The notes beneath the pieces are model-generated. The model ran no database searches, was not told where the DNA came from, and saw nothing but the letters and a program-made list of their open reading frames with translations. DNA of 64,000 nt from Aphidius gifuensis (lineage: Eukaryota; Arthropoda; Insecta; Hymenoptera; Braconidae). Of the stretch, positions 23,345 through 35,104 are shown piece after piece. Positions within the stretch are counted from its first letter, which is position 1; each line of letters begins with the position of its first letter. The translations under genes and the position numbers were made by a program. The stretch lies in NCBI RefSeq assembly GCF_014905175.1, contig NC_057793.1, positions 17,763,673-17,827,672 of the forward strand, in the 5' to 3' direction.

Positions 23345-24520
23345 ATAGGCTGCAAGTCCTCGAAATCACCGTTCTACAACTAAAAAAATTTCGTAGTATG
23401 GTGGTTTTGAAGACTTTTTGAAATTACGTCGTTAATTCCGTTTATATTTGAATATCGTTTGAGATTTTCAGAAAGGTTCTATGAAATTTCTAAACCTTTA
23501 CGTTCTGTGGACAAAAAGAAAGCTTCAGTAGAACTCGTAACAAATATAATACCTTTTTATTATTCAAATTTCAGCATATGTCGTTAAAACAACCATTCCA
23601 CAATTATAAAAATTGTATGTCATGGTGCTTTCGAGGACTTTCAACAATTATTTGATGAACAATTTTTTTTTTGTGTTTTCTGAAAATACTTGTTGCTATG
23701 TCTCATAGATAACAGATATCCGTAAAGACTCTCAAAAACGAGTACACTATTTCTGCATATTCCTGTGTATTTTCTATTTTTACAGAATGTCTTCAAAACT
23801 GCCAATAGCTGGAGATACGAAATCCGTAAAATGGTGTTTTTGGGGACATTCAGATTAAAGTAGAATCGACAGTTATTATCCAGTCGACTGCAATTTCAAC
23901 GATGAATTTCATAAAAAGATTCTTATCTTATTAAGAACTGCCAGAAAATTCATATCGAAATTAATAAATTCGACTGTTCCATCGAATTGAGGTTAAAAAA
24001 ATTAAGTCCTCAAAACTGCCTCTGTGTGAAAAAAAAGGTAGTTATTGGTGGTTTCGGGGACGTGTAATATTAAAACAGATATAATTATGTTAAATGTTAT
24101 TATAAGCATAGTGATATTTTTTTTATACTGAAAATTCACTAAGCACATGTTTGCAGTTTGAATTGAATCGTAAAAATGCATTTAGCGCAGTAATGTTGCT
24201 TTTTTATCAAAAGTCCTTGAAACCTCTATTAGATAGAAAGATGATGTTCTGGGAATGGAGGTTTCAGGGACACACGAAAAAATTCTTATTTTGGTCAATA
24301 ATTGAATTTTTTCATCGAATCATTACTATTTATAGTTTAAGATGGAATCAATTGAAGATAAATCGGTCGTAATACCTACGTCACATTTCGATTTATGAAA
24401 ATTATACCTGGTAAAATAAAAAGTCCTCAAAACCACCAAAGCATATTTTTCAAATTGACCACCAAATGTCCTCAAAACCATCATTGAATATATGAAGTAG
24501 TCCCCGAAACCACCACTGTA
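23345..24520 (+). repeat. Degenerate ~210-bp tandem array with internal hairpins
   Basis: A word like AAGTCCTCAAAACCACC recurs at about 23352, 23586 (weak), 23788, 24003, 24209 and 24420. In each unit it is followed 30-50 nt later by its inverted form (GGTGGTTTCGGGGAC type), so every monomer can fold back. The last unit has three direct copies instead. No open frame is convincing. Confidence 0.75.
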
Positions 24521-25256
24521 TATATATTATATATATATGTATATATATATAAATAATAATATTATTTTTCATTTTAAATATTATTTTTTTTTTAAATATT
24601 ATTTTGTGATGTGTGCGCGCGCATAGGTGCAAGCAGACTGCAAGCAAAAGTGCCAGCAGTAGTTTAAATTGAAAGTGCGTGTGAGTCAAGTAAGTGCAGT
24701 GCGGGTCTTGTTTTGTAAGTGTGTGTAAAATGTTTATAGCGCTGCAGTGGCAGCAAAAGTTCAAATGAAGAATGTGTGTGAGCTAAGTATGTGTTAGTGT
24801 AGGGCGGCCATGTTTTGTAGTGCCTTAGCACTACACTTATGTCTATAGCGCTCCGTTACTTGAATCTGAAATGCGTACTTGGTTATTTAACAATAACAAT
24901 TGTTATAATTTTAAAAAAAATTATTTCATGTTTTTTTATAATAAATAATAATATTCTCGTGCCCGTTTACTAGACGGCTGATACTTTTTTTCAAATAAAT
25001 AAGAAGTTATATTAATATTTCGACCGTAGGGTCTAGCGTTAGAGTCAGCCCAGGTGTTTTTTTTTTAAATTTTATTTTAAATTTTTTTTTATATTATTAC
25101 ATTTATTATTTTATTATTCAATTTATTAAATAAAATTTCAAGTATGACTCATTTTTATGCAGCTGGGAAATATAGGTTAAATAATTAAGACATTTTATTT
25201 ATTTAAAAAAATTATTTTATCTACTTCTGACAAAAGTTTAATTACGATATTATTGG
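24521..25256. other. Spacer with TA microsatellite and short hairpin
   Basis: TA repeat at 24520-24550. A perfect hairpin TGTAGTGC-CTTA-GCACTACA lies near 24815-24834. The sequence GTTTATAGCGCT / GTCTATAGCGCT appears twice. No gene seen. Confidence 0.5.
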
Positions 25257-26255
25257 TTAAATGACACCAGGTATATGAACTCGACATATAATAAATTTAT
25301 TAATTGCTGGAGCACATTTTACACAAGTAACCATATGTAAACAAGGAAAAAAAATAACAGATAAAGGTTTATTATAACAAATTTTACAAACAAATGTATC
25401 ATCTTCTTTTTTACTTTTTTTATCTTTTTTTATTTTGTCTTTCTTTTTCTTAATTTTTTTTTTCTTCTGTACTTTCTTTACATTTTTCAAAATTGTATTG
25501 CATTGAATATCGTTGGACAAAATCATTTCCTTTTATTAGTCGAAGAAAATAACATTCCTCAAAATATCTAGCATGTTCTTCCCATGGATCTTCATTAATT
25601 ATTTTTCCACCCAATACGTAACTGAACGAAGTATTACATAATCTCCTATAGACGAATAAAAAAATCCAGCCTCAGCCATGGATTCATTTGTCTGAGAAAT
25701 ATAGTTCGGCCAATAATAAAATGTTTTTAATCGTGATTCATATGAGACCAGATCTTTTTCCTCTGGAGGTGTAGTAGATATTCCAACACAATGTTCATCA
25801 ATTGGAGGATTAGAATATTCTTCCATTTCAAGATCAATATAAAATTCAGCATAAAATGTACGGTCTTCTTCTCTTGAAGTAGATGGAACGCGATACGAAG
25901 CACGAAAATCTGTAGGTATACAATGTGGATCACCTTCCATAGGTATAAGTTCTGGACTTACTCCTTGAAGAACATTACCACAAGCTATATTTCTAATAAA
26001 ACGACAGCTTGCCTTAGCACGTTGATGATCTAGCCACGAATTGTCACCTCGACTCGATTCTTCAATTTCAACACAACACTCAAAACATTTTAACTTAGAT
26101 CCATAACCAGTATAATAAAATCCAGCAGCAGAAAATCTTACAAGATTACAAATATCTGCTTTCGGTGATAGCTCTATATTTTTTTGTCTTGTTTCTTCTA
26201 CACGATAAATATATTTATTATATCTACGTTTTCTATCCTCTACTGAAGACGTCAT
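25257..26255 (-). CDS. Inhibitor-of-apoptosis-like protein (BIR-BIR-RING), interrupted
   Basis: IAP family; such proteins bind caspases or their regulators through BIR domains and ubiquitinate through the RING. Proposed start ATG 26255. BIR1 (about 26190-25990) has CFEC, then H and C spaced HQRAKASC. BIR2 (about 25740-25540) has AGFFYSSIGDYV, then EDPWEEHARYFEEC, but the CxxC core between them is replaced by a 22-base adapter-like sequence (25612-25633). The RING (25270-25390) reads CKICYNK, FFPCLH, CVKC, FIIC: the seventh zinc ligand is Phe instead of Cys. A frame change falls in an A-run near 25460, so BIR2 and RING are in different frames. At least one of these breaks looks like an assembly error. 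It follows the capsid fragment at 26344 by about 88 nt on the same strand, which suggests a mobile-element cargo gene. Confidence 0.8.
25612..25633 (-). other. Nanopore ligation-adapter remnant (assembly artefact)
   Basis: The 22 bases beginning CAATACGTAACTGAACGAAG are shared with 18260-18281 and with the end of the Oxford Nanopore ligation adapter. They sit exactly where the CxxC zinc ligands of BIR2 should be. Confidence 0.8.
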
Positions 26256-26343
26256 TTTCAGAACTAGTTGTCGTAAAAGACGACGTGCGTACATTTTTTG
26301 ATAATGGTGGCTATACGTATACCTCTTTTTAAATACTATAATC

Positions 26344-27107
26344 TCATAGTACCTGACGTGTACTATCAATTTCTATAATATTATGAAACTCGGCATACAC
26401 TATACAATTCATTGTTTGAGCAAGTGCAACACCGAATCGTATCTCAATTCTGAGACTTCCATTTTTTATTAAATTCCAGTACATGCTCTCATTAGCAGAG
26501 AGGTCAGGTGTTACGTCAAATGCAAATAAAGTATAGCCCTTCGTAAAACTGGAACGAGAAATTTTCATTCCATGATCAGCAAAATGTATTCCAGTTCCAG
26601 AAAATAATGTCTGATGCATCATGAATGTTATTACTAAAACTAGGAGATAATGCTTTACCACTAACTTGGTTTCCATCGACATATAGGGCAAAAAAATTTA
26701 AATTAAAATGTTGAAAATTAAATGGATTAAATTTTCTATGACCATTGGATGCTCTTTTATCAACTAAACCAACAACAATTCTTTTTGGTAAACTTCCTAG
26801 CATAATATTGTCGAGTGTATTTGATAATATACCCGGAGCTAAAATAAAACTCTTCACTTCTACTCTAGTCGAAGGATATTTTGCAGTCGTCTTAGCCAAT
26901 GCTTTTGAATAAGCTACAAGTACACTCGGATTGAGCTTAGCACGACGTATGATGAGTGTTGCTTCTAAAATATTTACTTCATAATTTCCATTCTATGTGT
27001 TGTCCATTAAACAAAATTCATTCTTTGATCGTGTTAAAGTAATTTTTATCTCAACACCATTTAATAAAAATTTATTTTGATCAAAAACATCAACATGTGA
27101 ATAGCCA
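26344..27107 (-). pseudogene. Polinton/adintovirus major capsid protein, C-terminal part
   Basis: The minus strand encodes the second jelly-roll half of a double-jelly-roll (hexon-like) capsid protein of the type often annotated F54H12.2-like: FDQNKFLLNGVEIKI, VLVAYSKALAKTTAKYP, LPKRIVVGLVD, NPFNFQHFN, GYTLFAFDVTPDLSA, LRIEIRFGVAL and a C-terminus near DSTRQVL. Breaks: an in-frame TAG near 26993 and a frameshift near 26610. The N-terminal half is missing because a gypsy element abuts at about 27107. It belongs to a lineage different from the capsid gene at 49654-50358, so it marks a third Polinton-like element. Confidence 0.8.
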
Positions 27108-29927
27108 AGCATCTCAAACGAGAAGAAAAATCATCAGGAACATCATCAACGAGGCAACGTGTCTAAGGGAAAAGCAGCAACATCAGCGAGCGGGGGTGGT
27201 ACCAACAGCAGCTCATCGAGACAACGAAAAGCGAGTACATCAAAATTATTGTGTATTGTATTAGCACTCGAAAAAGACCCGATAGTATGCATGACTTAAT
27301 AACGCCCTTAAAAACTGTTTATTCTCACTTTTTCAATATCGACTTGGCTCATGATGAGTTACGCAAAGCAAGGCAAAATGAAGGTGAGTCTGCTATTATT
27401 TTTGGTGCAAGAGTTACGGAGATTTTTAATCGTGGGCTGATGGCGGCCAAAGAAAAATATAAAGGACAGGGCGACGAGGCAATAAGATCTCTATTTATGA
27501 CCTCGTCTATTACTGCTTTTAATCGGGGCTTGACTTACTCCTTGTTAAGTACTCTGCTTGCTAGCGAACAATTCACGAGTCTTGAAAGTGCAATTGATCG
27601 AGCGGCCCACTTTGAAAGGGAGTCCAACGCTCGATCTACATTATCTGGCAAAAATAAAAACACTTATTTCAAAAATCCAAAAGTGTTTACAATTACAGAG
27701 CCTTCACAAGCCTCCTTTTTTGAACCATTACGTAAGTGTTTTAACTGTAATGGACTTGATCATACACGAGCATATTGTCCTCAAATGAAATGCTATAAAT
27801 GTGGTCACATGGGTCACATGCGCATCAAGTGCCCAAACAGGCAACAAACCCGGTACAATCCTTATAATGCAATTAGCTCAAATCCAAGATATAAGTCTTA
27901 TTCCAGAAACCCGAATCCGAGATCGGGACCCCCCTCTACATTTTCTAGAAATCCAATTTATTCAACTAATCAACTCCATTAAAATAACGCTGAAGGATTA
28001 TTGCTGACGCCAAATTCATATCCAACTCAAAATAAAAATTTATCTTTAACAAATTTCTGTCAACACGTCGATCATTTCAACTCTCAGCGCGCCTCGTGGA
28101 CAAATTCCCAACGGGGCGCAGCACAGAGCTCGTCGGACAATGACAACCGAGTCTGCTACAACCTCAATACAGTTGGAGTAAGTAGCCTACCACAAATCCC
28201 CATATTTCATGATTGTTTTTCTCGTGGGCAAGCTCAATTTTTAGTCGATACAGGTTCTCAATTAAATCTTATAAAAATCAATTCTCTAATACACAGTCAA
28301 TATTTTGACAAAAATATTACTTATAATGTTGCTGGCATTGGTAAAGGGTTAGTCTGTACAGAGGGTGAAATTAATATTAAAATAAATGGCTTAGATAACA
28401 AATTCCAGGTAGTAAATGAAAATTTTCCAATTCCTTTTGATGGCATTTTGGGTATAGTCTTTCTTAAAAACCAACAAGCGACTCTTTCTTTCCAGGGATT
28501 AAGTACATTGGGCATCCTCCGTGTGGGGGAGAGTGAGATAGCTCCGCAGCCACATGTATCCGTCGTTCTTCCACCTCGAACAAAAACTTTAATCTCTATA
28601 CCTATCTCTAACGAAAATGGCAAAGAGGGCTATTTACCAAGAATCAATGCAGGTCCTGGAATTTACTCAGGCAAAGCATTGACGATTGCAAACAGTGGGA
28701 CTGTGAAAGTATTTGTAATAAATTCAACAACTACCCAAGTAACTTTATCTATACCTCCATTTCAATTGGAAGAAGTTGACGTCATTCCGCCTTTACCTTG
28801 CTCTTCTCGTACAGGCGCCCCGGGTCTTAATCCCTCTATCGACATGGCTAATAGATTTTCAAAAATCATTTCTCTTCTAGACCTTTGTCATATGACAGAG
28901 ATAGAAAAGGTCAGTGTCCTTGAATTTATTCGTAAATTTCCGTATCAATTTCATTTACCGGGAGATAAATTGAGTACAACCAATGTCATGAAATATTCCT
29001 TGAGGAGCACTGACGAAACTCCGATTCAGACAAAAATGTATCGCTATCCCCAAGTTCATCGAGATAAAATCCAAAAACAAGTAAAGCCTGCGGTCTTTCA
29101 GCGATTGATGGACATAGTTCTCTCAGGGTTGCAGGGGGTTGAACTCTTTGTCTACATGGATGATATACGCAAACTCTATAGAAGAGCATTCACAAAAAAT
29201 GAATTTACTCCTAATTAGACTACAAAATGCTGGCTTAACCTTGCAGCCTGATAAATGCCATTTTCTAAAACCCGAAATTACGTATCTACGTCATTTAATT
29301 ACTAGTGGAGGTGTGAAGCCAGATCCTTCTGAAATATCCGCAGTAAAAGATTATCCTATTCCACGTACAAAAAAGGCGGTTAAACAATTCCTGGGGCTAG
29401 TTGGTTACTATCGTCGGTTTATCAAAGACATGGCTAGAATTGCAAAGCCGCTGACACGCCTTCTAAAGAAAGATGTCTGTTTTGTATGGGATGAAGAAAC
29501 ACAGGTGTCTTTTGAGACACTACGAGATGCTATTTGTTCCGATTCTCTCTTGTGCTATCCAGACTTCTCAAAACCTTTCATTGTCACTACCGATGCGTCG
29601 AACTATGCGATTGGCGCGGTACTGAGTCAAGGCGTGGTTGGTAAAGATCTTCCAATTGCATATACATCGAGAACATTGAGCGATACTGAAGTAAAATATG
29701 GTACAACTAAAAAGGAATTACAAGCAATTTTATTTGCAGTTGAACATTTTCGACCATATTTATATGAGCGTCAGTTTACTCTTCTCACAGACCATAAGCC
29801 ACTAGTTTGGCTTTAAAAAACAAAAAATCAAGCTGGCAAGCTGGGCCGATGGCGTATGCGTTTGAATGAATATGATTATACCATTGTTTATAAACCTGGA
29901 ATAATTAATTCGAATGCGGACGCCTTA
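27108..29927 (+). mobile_element. Gypsy-type LTR retrotransposon, 5' half
   Basis: Gag, protease, truncated reverse transcriptase and RNase H in order on the plus strand, ending inside the sequence for GIINSNADALS at 29927, where Polinton E3 begins. The continuation (RNPADVYKS...) is found inverted at 32562-30837. No LTR was recognised at the left, where the element directly joins the capsid fragment. Confidence 0.85.
27251..27982 (+). pseudogene. Gypsy Gag with two zinc knuckles
   Basis: Retrotransposon Gag that packages element RNA. Residues 1-160 are a Gag/UBN-type helical region (VYSHFFNID, ARVTEIFNRGLM). Two CCHC knuckles follow, CFNCNGLDHTRAYC and CYKCGHMGHMRIKC (27740-27840), then a basic Asn/Arg/Pro tail. 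No convincing ATG precedes the open frame (it opens with TTG), and the true start is probably upstream in 27110-27250, which reads as Gln/Ser-rich low-complexity sequence. The stop at 27982 is followed closely by the pol frame. Confidence 0.8.
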
Positions 29928-29930
29928 AGT
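28001..29930 (+). pseudogene. Gypsy Pol: protease, internally deleted RT, RNase H
   Basis: The aspartic protease active site FLVDTGSQL is at 28240. The reverse transcriptase starts normally (PIQTKMYRYPQVHRDKI, 29015-29070), then jumps straight to FQRLMDIVLSGLQGVELFVYMDD (29100-29165), so the fingers and the first catalytic motif are deleted in frame. A frameshift follows near 29170; the rest of the RT thumb and RNase H (TTDASNYAIGAVLSQ, ELQAILFAVEHFRPYL) run open to TAA 29814. After another frame change the connection region reads LGRWRMRLNEYDYTIVYKPG to 29927. The enzyme cannot be active. Confidence 0.85.
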
Positions 29931-30135
29931 AGTGTAGCTATAGGCGTTCTATGACAGTGGATGGTCGAAAAAAGGTAGATCGGCGAGGGAATGGGGGACT
30001 GCAACTCGGTCGGTAAAACAAAGATGGTAAAAAAATTTTATGTGCCACTTTAACGTGAGATTTCCCAATTGTCATGTGTCGGTAATGCAGAGATGGTGAA
30101 GAAATTTATCATTCTTACTCTGAGTCGGTAATACA
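29928..30135 (+). repeat. E3 terminal repeat, first end
   Basis: Begins AGTAGTGTAGCTATAGGCG at 29928, right after GCCTTA (29922-29927), and continues with E-family blocks GGTAGATCGGCGAGG and GGTAAAACA...ATGGTAAA. After about 200 bp it gives way to fold-back repeats. Confidence 0.88.
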
Positions 30136-30838
30136 GATTTGATTTTTTTTAAAAGCTTTTTATTAATTTGAATAAATAAAAAGCTGTAGGAAAAATAGTA
30201 GCTAAGGAAAGGATGTAGTCACATGTTAATTTCTACGAAATTAATTTTGCCAAAGAAATTAACATGCAGACAACATCCTTTCCTTAGCTAATATTTTTCC
30301 CATAGCTTTTAATATCTTTAAAGAAATAAAAAGCTATAGGAAAAATGGTAGCTATGGAAAGGATGTTGTCACATGTTAATTTATACGAAATTAATTTTGC
30401 CAAAGAAAATAACATGTCGGCAACATCTTTTCCTTAGCTACTGCTTTTCCTTGGACCTTTTCGATTTTTTTCATAAATAAAATACATGTAAATTTATTTT
30501 TAAATAATACAATCGTCCAAGGAAAAGATGTAGCTAAGAAAAGGATGTAGCTAAGGAATTAAGGTTGCCAAAAAATTATGTTTCAAGGGAATAATGTTGC
30601 TTAAAATATAATTCTTTGGCAACCTCGATTCCTTAGCTACATCTTTTCCTCAGCTACTGCTTTTCCTTGGACATTTGTATTATTTAAAAATAAATTTACA
30701 TATATTTCATTTATAAAAAAAATTAAAAAATGTCCAAGGGAAAGCAGTAGCTAAGGAAAAGATGTAGCTAAGGAATTAATGTGACTAAGGAATTTTTTCC
30801 TTGAAACATAATTCTTTGGCAACCTCAATTCCTTAGCT
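30136..30838. repeat. Nested fold-back repeats (TAGCTAAGGAAAAGATG family)
   Basis: Three successive long palindromes. 30170-30305 has arms with AGCTAAGGAAAGGATGT; 30325-30450 is a second copy; 30455-30690 has arms CCAAGGAAAAGATGTAGCTA and its inverse around ATAATG. A half copy at 30725-30838 joins the gypsy integrase. No coding sequence. The arms are almost perfectly complementary, so this DNA would form hairpins and may be hard to sequence. Confidence 0.85.
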
Positions 30839-32562
30839 ACATGTACTTCCATGCTGTACTTTCATGTACCGCGTTATTATATGAAAATATCCCAAATCTA
30901 ATCCACTCATCCCAATCACTCTTTGTACAAAAATGTTTTAGATATTCAATGAATACGCGATGAGCCCTTTCTAATCCCCCTAGTGATTGCGGGTGGAAAG
31001 CAGTTGATTTTATTTGCTGTATCTCAAAAATTTTACACATATTTTTCATAATCTGGCTTGTGAAATTACTGCCTTGATCTGTATGGATGGCTACCGGGCA
31101 TCCAAAACGAGAGATAAATTGTTCCGCTAGAGCCACTGCAATTGTAATAGAGTCGATAGTACTGAGAGGTATTGCATCCACATATTTGAAAAATTATCTT
31201 GGATGGTTAATAGGTAGCGATTATTTTTATGTGATAGTGGCAAGGGACCAACAATATCCATCTGGATTTTCTCAAAGGGGGTTGTGGGCGTGTCAGTTAT
31301 GCGCATTGGTTGCTTCGTATCCTTATACGAAGGATTTTAAATCTTTGAAAACTGGGACAACTACGGACAAAGTCTGAAATCTCTTCCTTCATTTTTGCCC
31401 AATAAAAATTTTCTCTAATTTTACTATAAAGTTTTTTCACCCCGTGATGACCCCCTAACACTGATTCGTAATATTCTTTTAAAATTTTTGGTCGATCGAT
31501 AAGAGGGGGTGTCACAATTTCCCCAGAGCAGATTGTTATTTGATATTTAGATTTATTTAGTGTGGATTTCAATAAATTCTCTACTTGGTCCCACGAAACC
31601 CCTTCTTCAACCCACTCATTAGATAGGCTAAAACTATCCTTTCCACTTTGACTCAATGCTACTTTCAACGAAGCAATTGTTTCTTGTAGCTTTGATAAAT
31701 CGAGTTTCTCATTCTCGGAATTTTTATAAAATAAAAAATAGATCCACTGACTATTGTCAATTTCACAAGATATGACTTGACCAATTAATGGATTTCCCCT
31801 CGAAAGTTCTTGAGTGTGAAGACGTCGTTTATCTCTCAAAGAAAGACTTGTCTTTAAAGATAACTTCAAATCGCATGGTAGGAAACATGCAAGATTATCT
31901 CGACGGGAATGGAGGAAGTCTTTGGAATGTTTAATTATAGGAGTGTCTGTAAGTGGGTCAGTTTCTGTATTCGTTTCGTCTTGTTTGTCGGAATCAACTT
32001 GGAGCATGTATATTTTATTTATTTTATCGTCGGAGGTTAATTTGTTCTTACATACTAACTTCTGGGGATGCGTCCATCCCCGGCTTACATCACTAACATC
32101 CACTTTTTTCGCTTCTATTGTTTCAACCTGCTCTGCGGCCCTTGTACAGAACACTTTTGCAGCAGCCAGGTTCACGCTAGAAGGAATTTTATTATTTTCT
32201 TCACTAATCAACATATCTTCATCAGGTGTAGAATAAGCGTCACTGTCGTCATCGTCACTGTCACTTGTTAATTTTAGGTCGTCATCAACCTCCATATTTT
32301 CATCGTCAACCCTTTCACATGCAAGAAATGTCGATCTAATAAGGCTCTCCGTAATATAAAAATTCCGTTTTTCATTAGCTTCATCTGTTAACCCAGGAAG
32401 CGGTTTGTCGTCTGCGCAAACATCCACCCCTCCCTCATCTAATGAGCACCCTTCTTTCTTTCGCGAATTTTCAATTAAAGGCAGTAATTCGTCATTTGCG
32501 TCATTAGTCGTTAATTGAGATACGGGAGATTTATAAACGTCAGCAGGGTTCCGGGATAAGGC
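30837..32562 (-). pseudogene. Gypsy Pol 3' half: integrase, inverted
   Basis: On the minus strand from 32562: ALSRNPADVYKS (direct continuation of the sequence cut at 29927), a long acidic linker (MEVDDDLKLTSDSDDDD, about 32300-32240), the zinc-binding domain GGHHGVKKLYSKI...FVRSCPSFQ (about 31460-31370), a frame change near 31370-31300, then the DDE core with HTDQGSNF (31085) and GGLERAHR (30965). It is cut at 30838 by fold-back repeats, before any chromodomain or LTR. It is the missing half of the gypsy element at 27108-29927 in opposite orientation. Confidence 0.85.
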
Positions 32563-33160
32563 AGTAGTGTAGCTATAGGCGTTCTATGACAGAGGGAGGT
32601 CGAAAAAAGGTAGATCGGCGAGGGGACCGGAGACTGCAACTCGGTCGGTAAAACAGAGATAGTAAAAAAATTTTATGTGCCACTTTAACGTGAGATTTCC
32701 CAATTGTCATGTGTCGGTAATGCAGAGATGGTAAAGAAATTTATCATTCTTACTCTGAGTCGGTAATACAGATTTGACCGGGAAAATTATATTTTGTCAT
32801 TTTAAAGTGCAATTTCTCATGTCCCATGTCGTATGTTCCCAATTCGTATGTTCCCATATAGTATGTTCCCATGTAGTATGTGTTATGTTCCTATGTTTTA
32901 TGTTTCTATGTCTTATGTCCAATGTTCCCATGTTCTCATGTAGTATGTCCCATGTTCCCATATAGTATGTTCCCATGTCGTATGTTCCCGTCTGGTATGT
33001 TCCCATGTAGTATGTTCCCATGTTCCTATATAGTATGTTCCCATGTCGTATGTTCCTATGTTTTATGTTCCCATGTCTTATGTCCCATGTTCCCATGTTC
33101 CCATGTTCCCATGTTCCCATGTCGTATGTCATGTTTTATGTCATAGGGGTAACAAAAAAT
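32563..33160 (+). repeat. E3 terminal repeat with minisatellite, second end
   Basis: Terminus, GGTAGATCGGCGAGGGGAC block, then about 300 bp of CATGTCGTATGTTCC / CATGTAGTATGTTCC units (32815-33130), ending in GTCATAGGGGTAACAAAAAA as in E1 (7475). Confidence 0.88.
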
Positions 33161-33879
33161 AAATGATGTTTCAATTTTCATATTAATCAATTTTATTAAT
33201 TATTATTTACTAGTTTTATATAAAATATGCTCTCTCAGCATTTAAAAAAAAAAATAGAATTTCGTTATTATATTTTTGCTCTCTCAGCATTTAAAAAAAA
33301 AAATAGAATTTCGTTATTATATTTTTTCTTTTTTTATATATTAGAATTATTTACAAAATTTCATTTTTTGATGACTGAGGATGAGACGTTAAAGAAATTC
33401 AAATACAAAATCTAATTCTCTTAACATTAGAAAAATATGAATCCGTTTCGGAACAGTTATAGATTCAGACTTGGAAAAGATTAAAAAACTCGGTGCAAAT
33501 AGAATGAAGTCAACCTACGTTTACAAAAAAAATACAGTCTAACTACCACTTGTTGTATTCTTTTTTACACCCACTGATTATATTTTCTGAGTCATAATTT
33601 TTATTGTATTTTTTTTGTAAGTGGTGGTTTACTTCCTTTTATTTGCACAAAGATCTTTTATTTCTTCCGAGTCTGAATCTATACCTACCCCACAACAAAT
33701 TCATATAGATCTCATCCTCTTAGCATTAGAAATTTCGAAAACACGGCCCCTCTAGCAGCACATCGTGATTGACAGCTGTAACACAAAAAAACAAAAAAAT
33801 ACATAAGTTTATTTTTTTTTTTTTACAAATATAATATTTTAGTTTTTAAAAAATTTACGTACTTTCAATGAAGAACTGA

Positions 33880-33946
33880 TTGTTATTCAAACATATCTCT
33901 ATCACTATCAATATTGATAGGTTGATTGCCATTAGGATCCATGTTT
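33880..33946 (-). pseudogene. RING gene, last ~20 codons only (E3)
   Basis: The reverse complement reads the Asp-rich C-terminus (QPINIDSDRDMFE) and stop of the RING gene, preceded directly by ~125-bp repeat sequence. The whole coiled coil and RING are deleted. The conserved 3'-UTR acceptor region (CTGTAACACAAAA) follows at about 33775. Confidence 0.85.
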
Positions 33947-33949
33947 AGA

Positions 33950-34673
33950 TACACACAATATATATTTTTTTCTGATTAATGATCAATGTTTTTGCACAAA
34001 TTTATCAAAATAATAATTATTTTTTACCCAAATGCAATATAATTATACACTCAGTATGTATAAATTTTTTCATTTATGCACAATATATATTTTTTTTTCT
34101 GATGAATGATCACTGATTTTACACACGATATATATTTTTTTTCTGATAAATGATCAATGTTTTTGCACAAATTTACCAAAATAATATTTATTTTTTACTC
34201 AAATGCAATATAATTATACACTCAGTATGTATAAGTTTTTTTATTTACACACAATATATATTTTTTTTCTGATAAATGATCAATGTTTTTGCACAAATTT
34301 ACCAAAATAATATTTATTTTTTACCCAAATGCAATATAAATATACACTCAATATTAATTTTTTATCCATGCACAATAGCCGTGACTATACTGTTTCACGG
34401 CTTTACTTTACAAAATTTATCTCACGGATTGTAGACAAACTTGCTGACACAGTACTGATGAGAACAATGTCAAACTTCGTTGAGTCTTACAATGAAAAAA
34501 TCTATATATGTATATTAAAAAAACATCACTGATTTTACACACAATATATATTTTTTTCTGATTAATGATCAATGTTTTTGCACAAATTTACCAAAATAAT
34601 ATTCATTTTGTACCCAAATGCAATATCAATATACACTCAGTATGTATAAATTTTTTCATTTATGCACAATATA
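33950..34673 (-). repeat. ~125-bp repeats of the E family (E3)
   Basis: Four to five units with TTTCTGATAAATGATCAATG and ACACTCAGTATGTATAA, inverted relative to 15770-16200. The array continues after the copia insertion (38886-39080). Confidence 0.85.
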
Positions 34674-34965
34674 TGTTGGAGATACAAAGTCTGATGACAC
34701 GTCCCTGACTAAATATATTTACAACTGCTACACTACCAGACACAAATCTTAACTTAGAGGCTGACACTAAACAAACATACACAACCATACACTACACACA
34801 CACTATATGCACCCCTATATAATATATTCATTCCAGTTCCGGCCGCCGTGCACTTTACACCCTTGCCTCGCATTATATATTCTCTGACTGCTAATCAAAT
34901 AAACGTAACCAATAATATTAAATTGTACTTGTTATTATTTATGAACCACCCTCACATAACCAACG
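34674..34965 (+). repeat. Copia 5' LTR
   Basis: Starts TGTTGGAGATACAAAG. A promoter-like TATATAATATATTC lies near 34815-34830. The last base is G where the 3' LTR has A. Confidence 0.92.
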
Positions 34966-35104
34966 GGTTATGGGCCCAGGCATTTAGCCTAAAATTAAAT
35001 AACAAGCATTTTAAATAAATTTTCTCGTTTAACGTACAGCGCGTCTATTGCATCAGAAACCGCGTGTGAACAGTGAGTGCTTATATATATAAAAATTAGT
35101 GACA

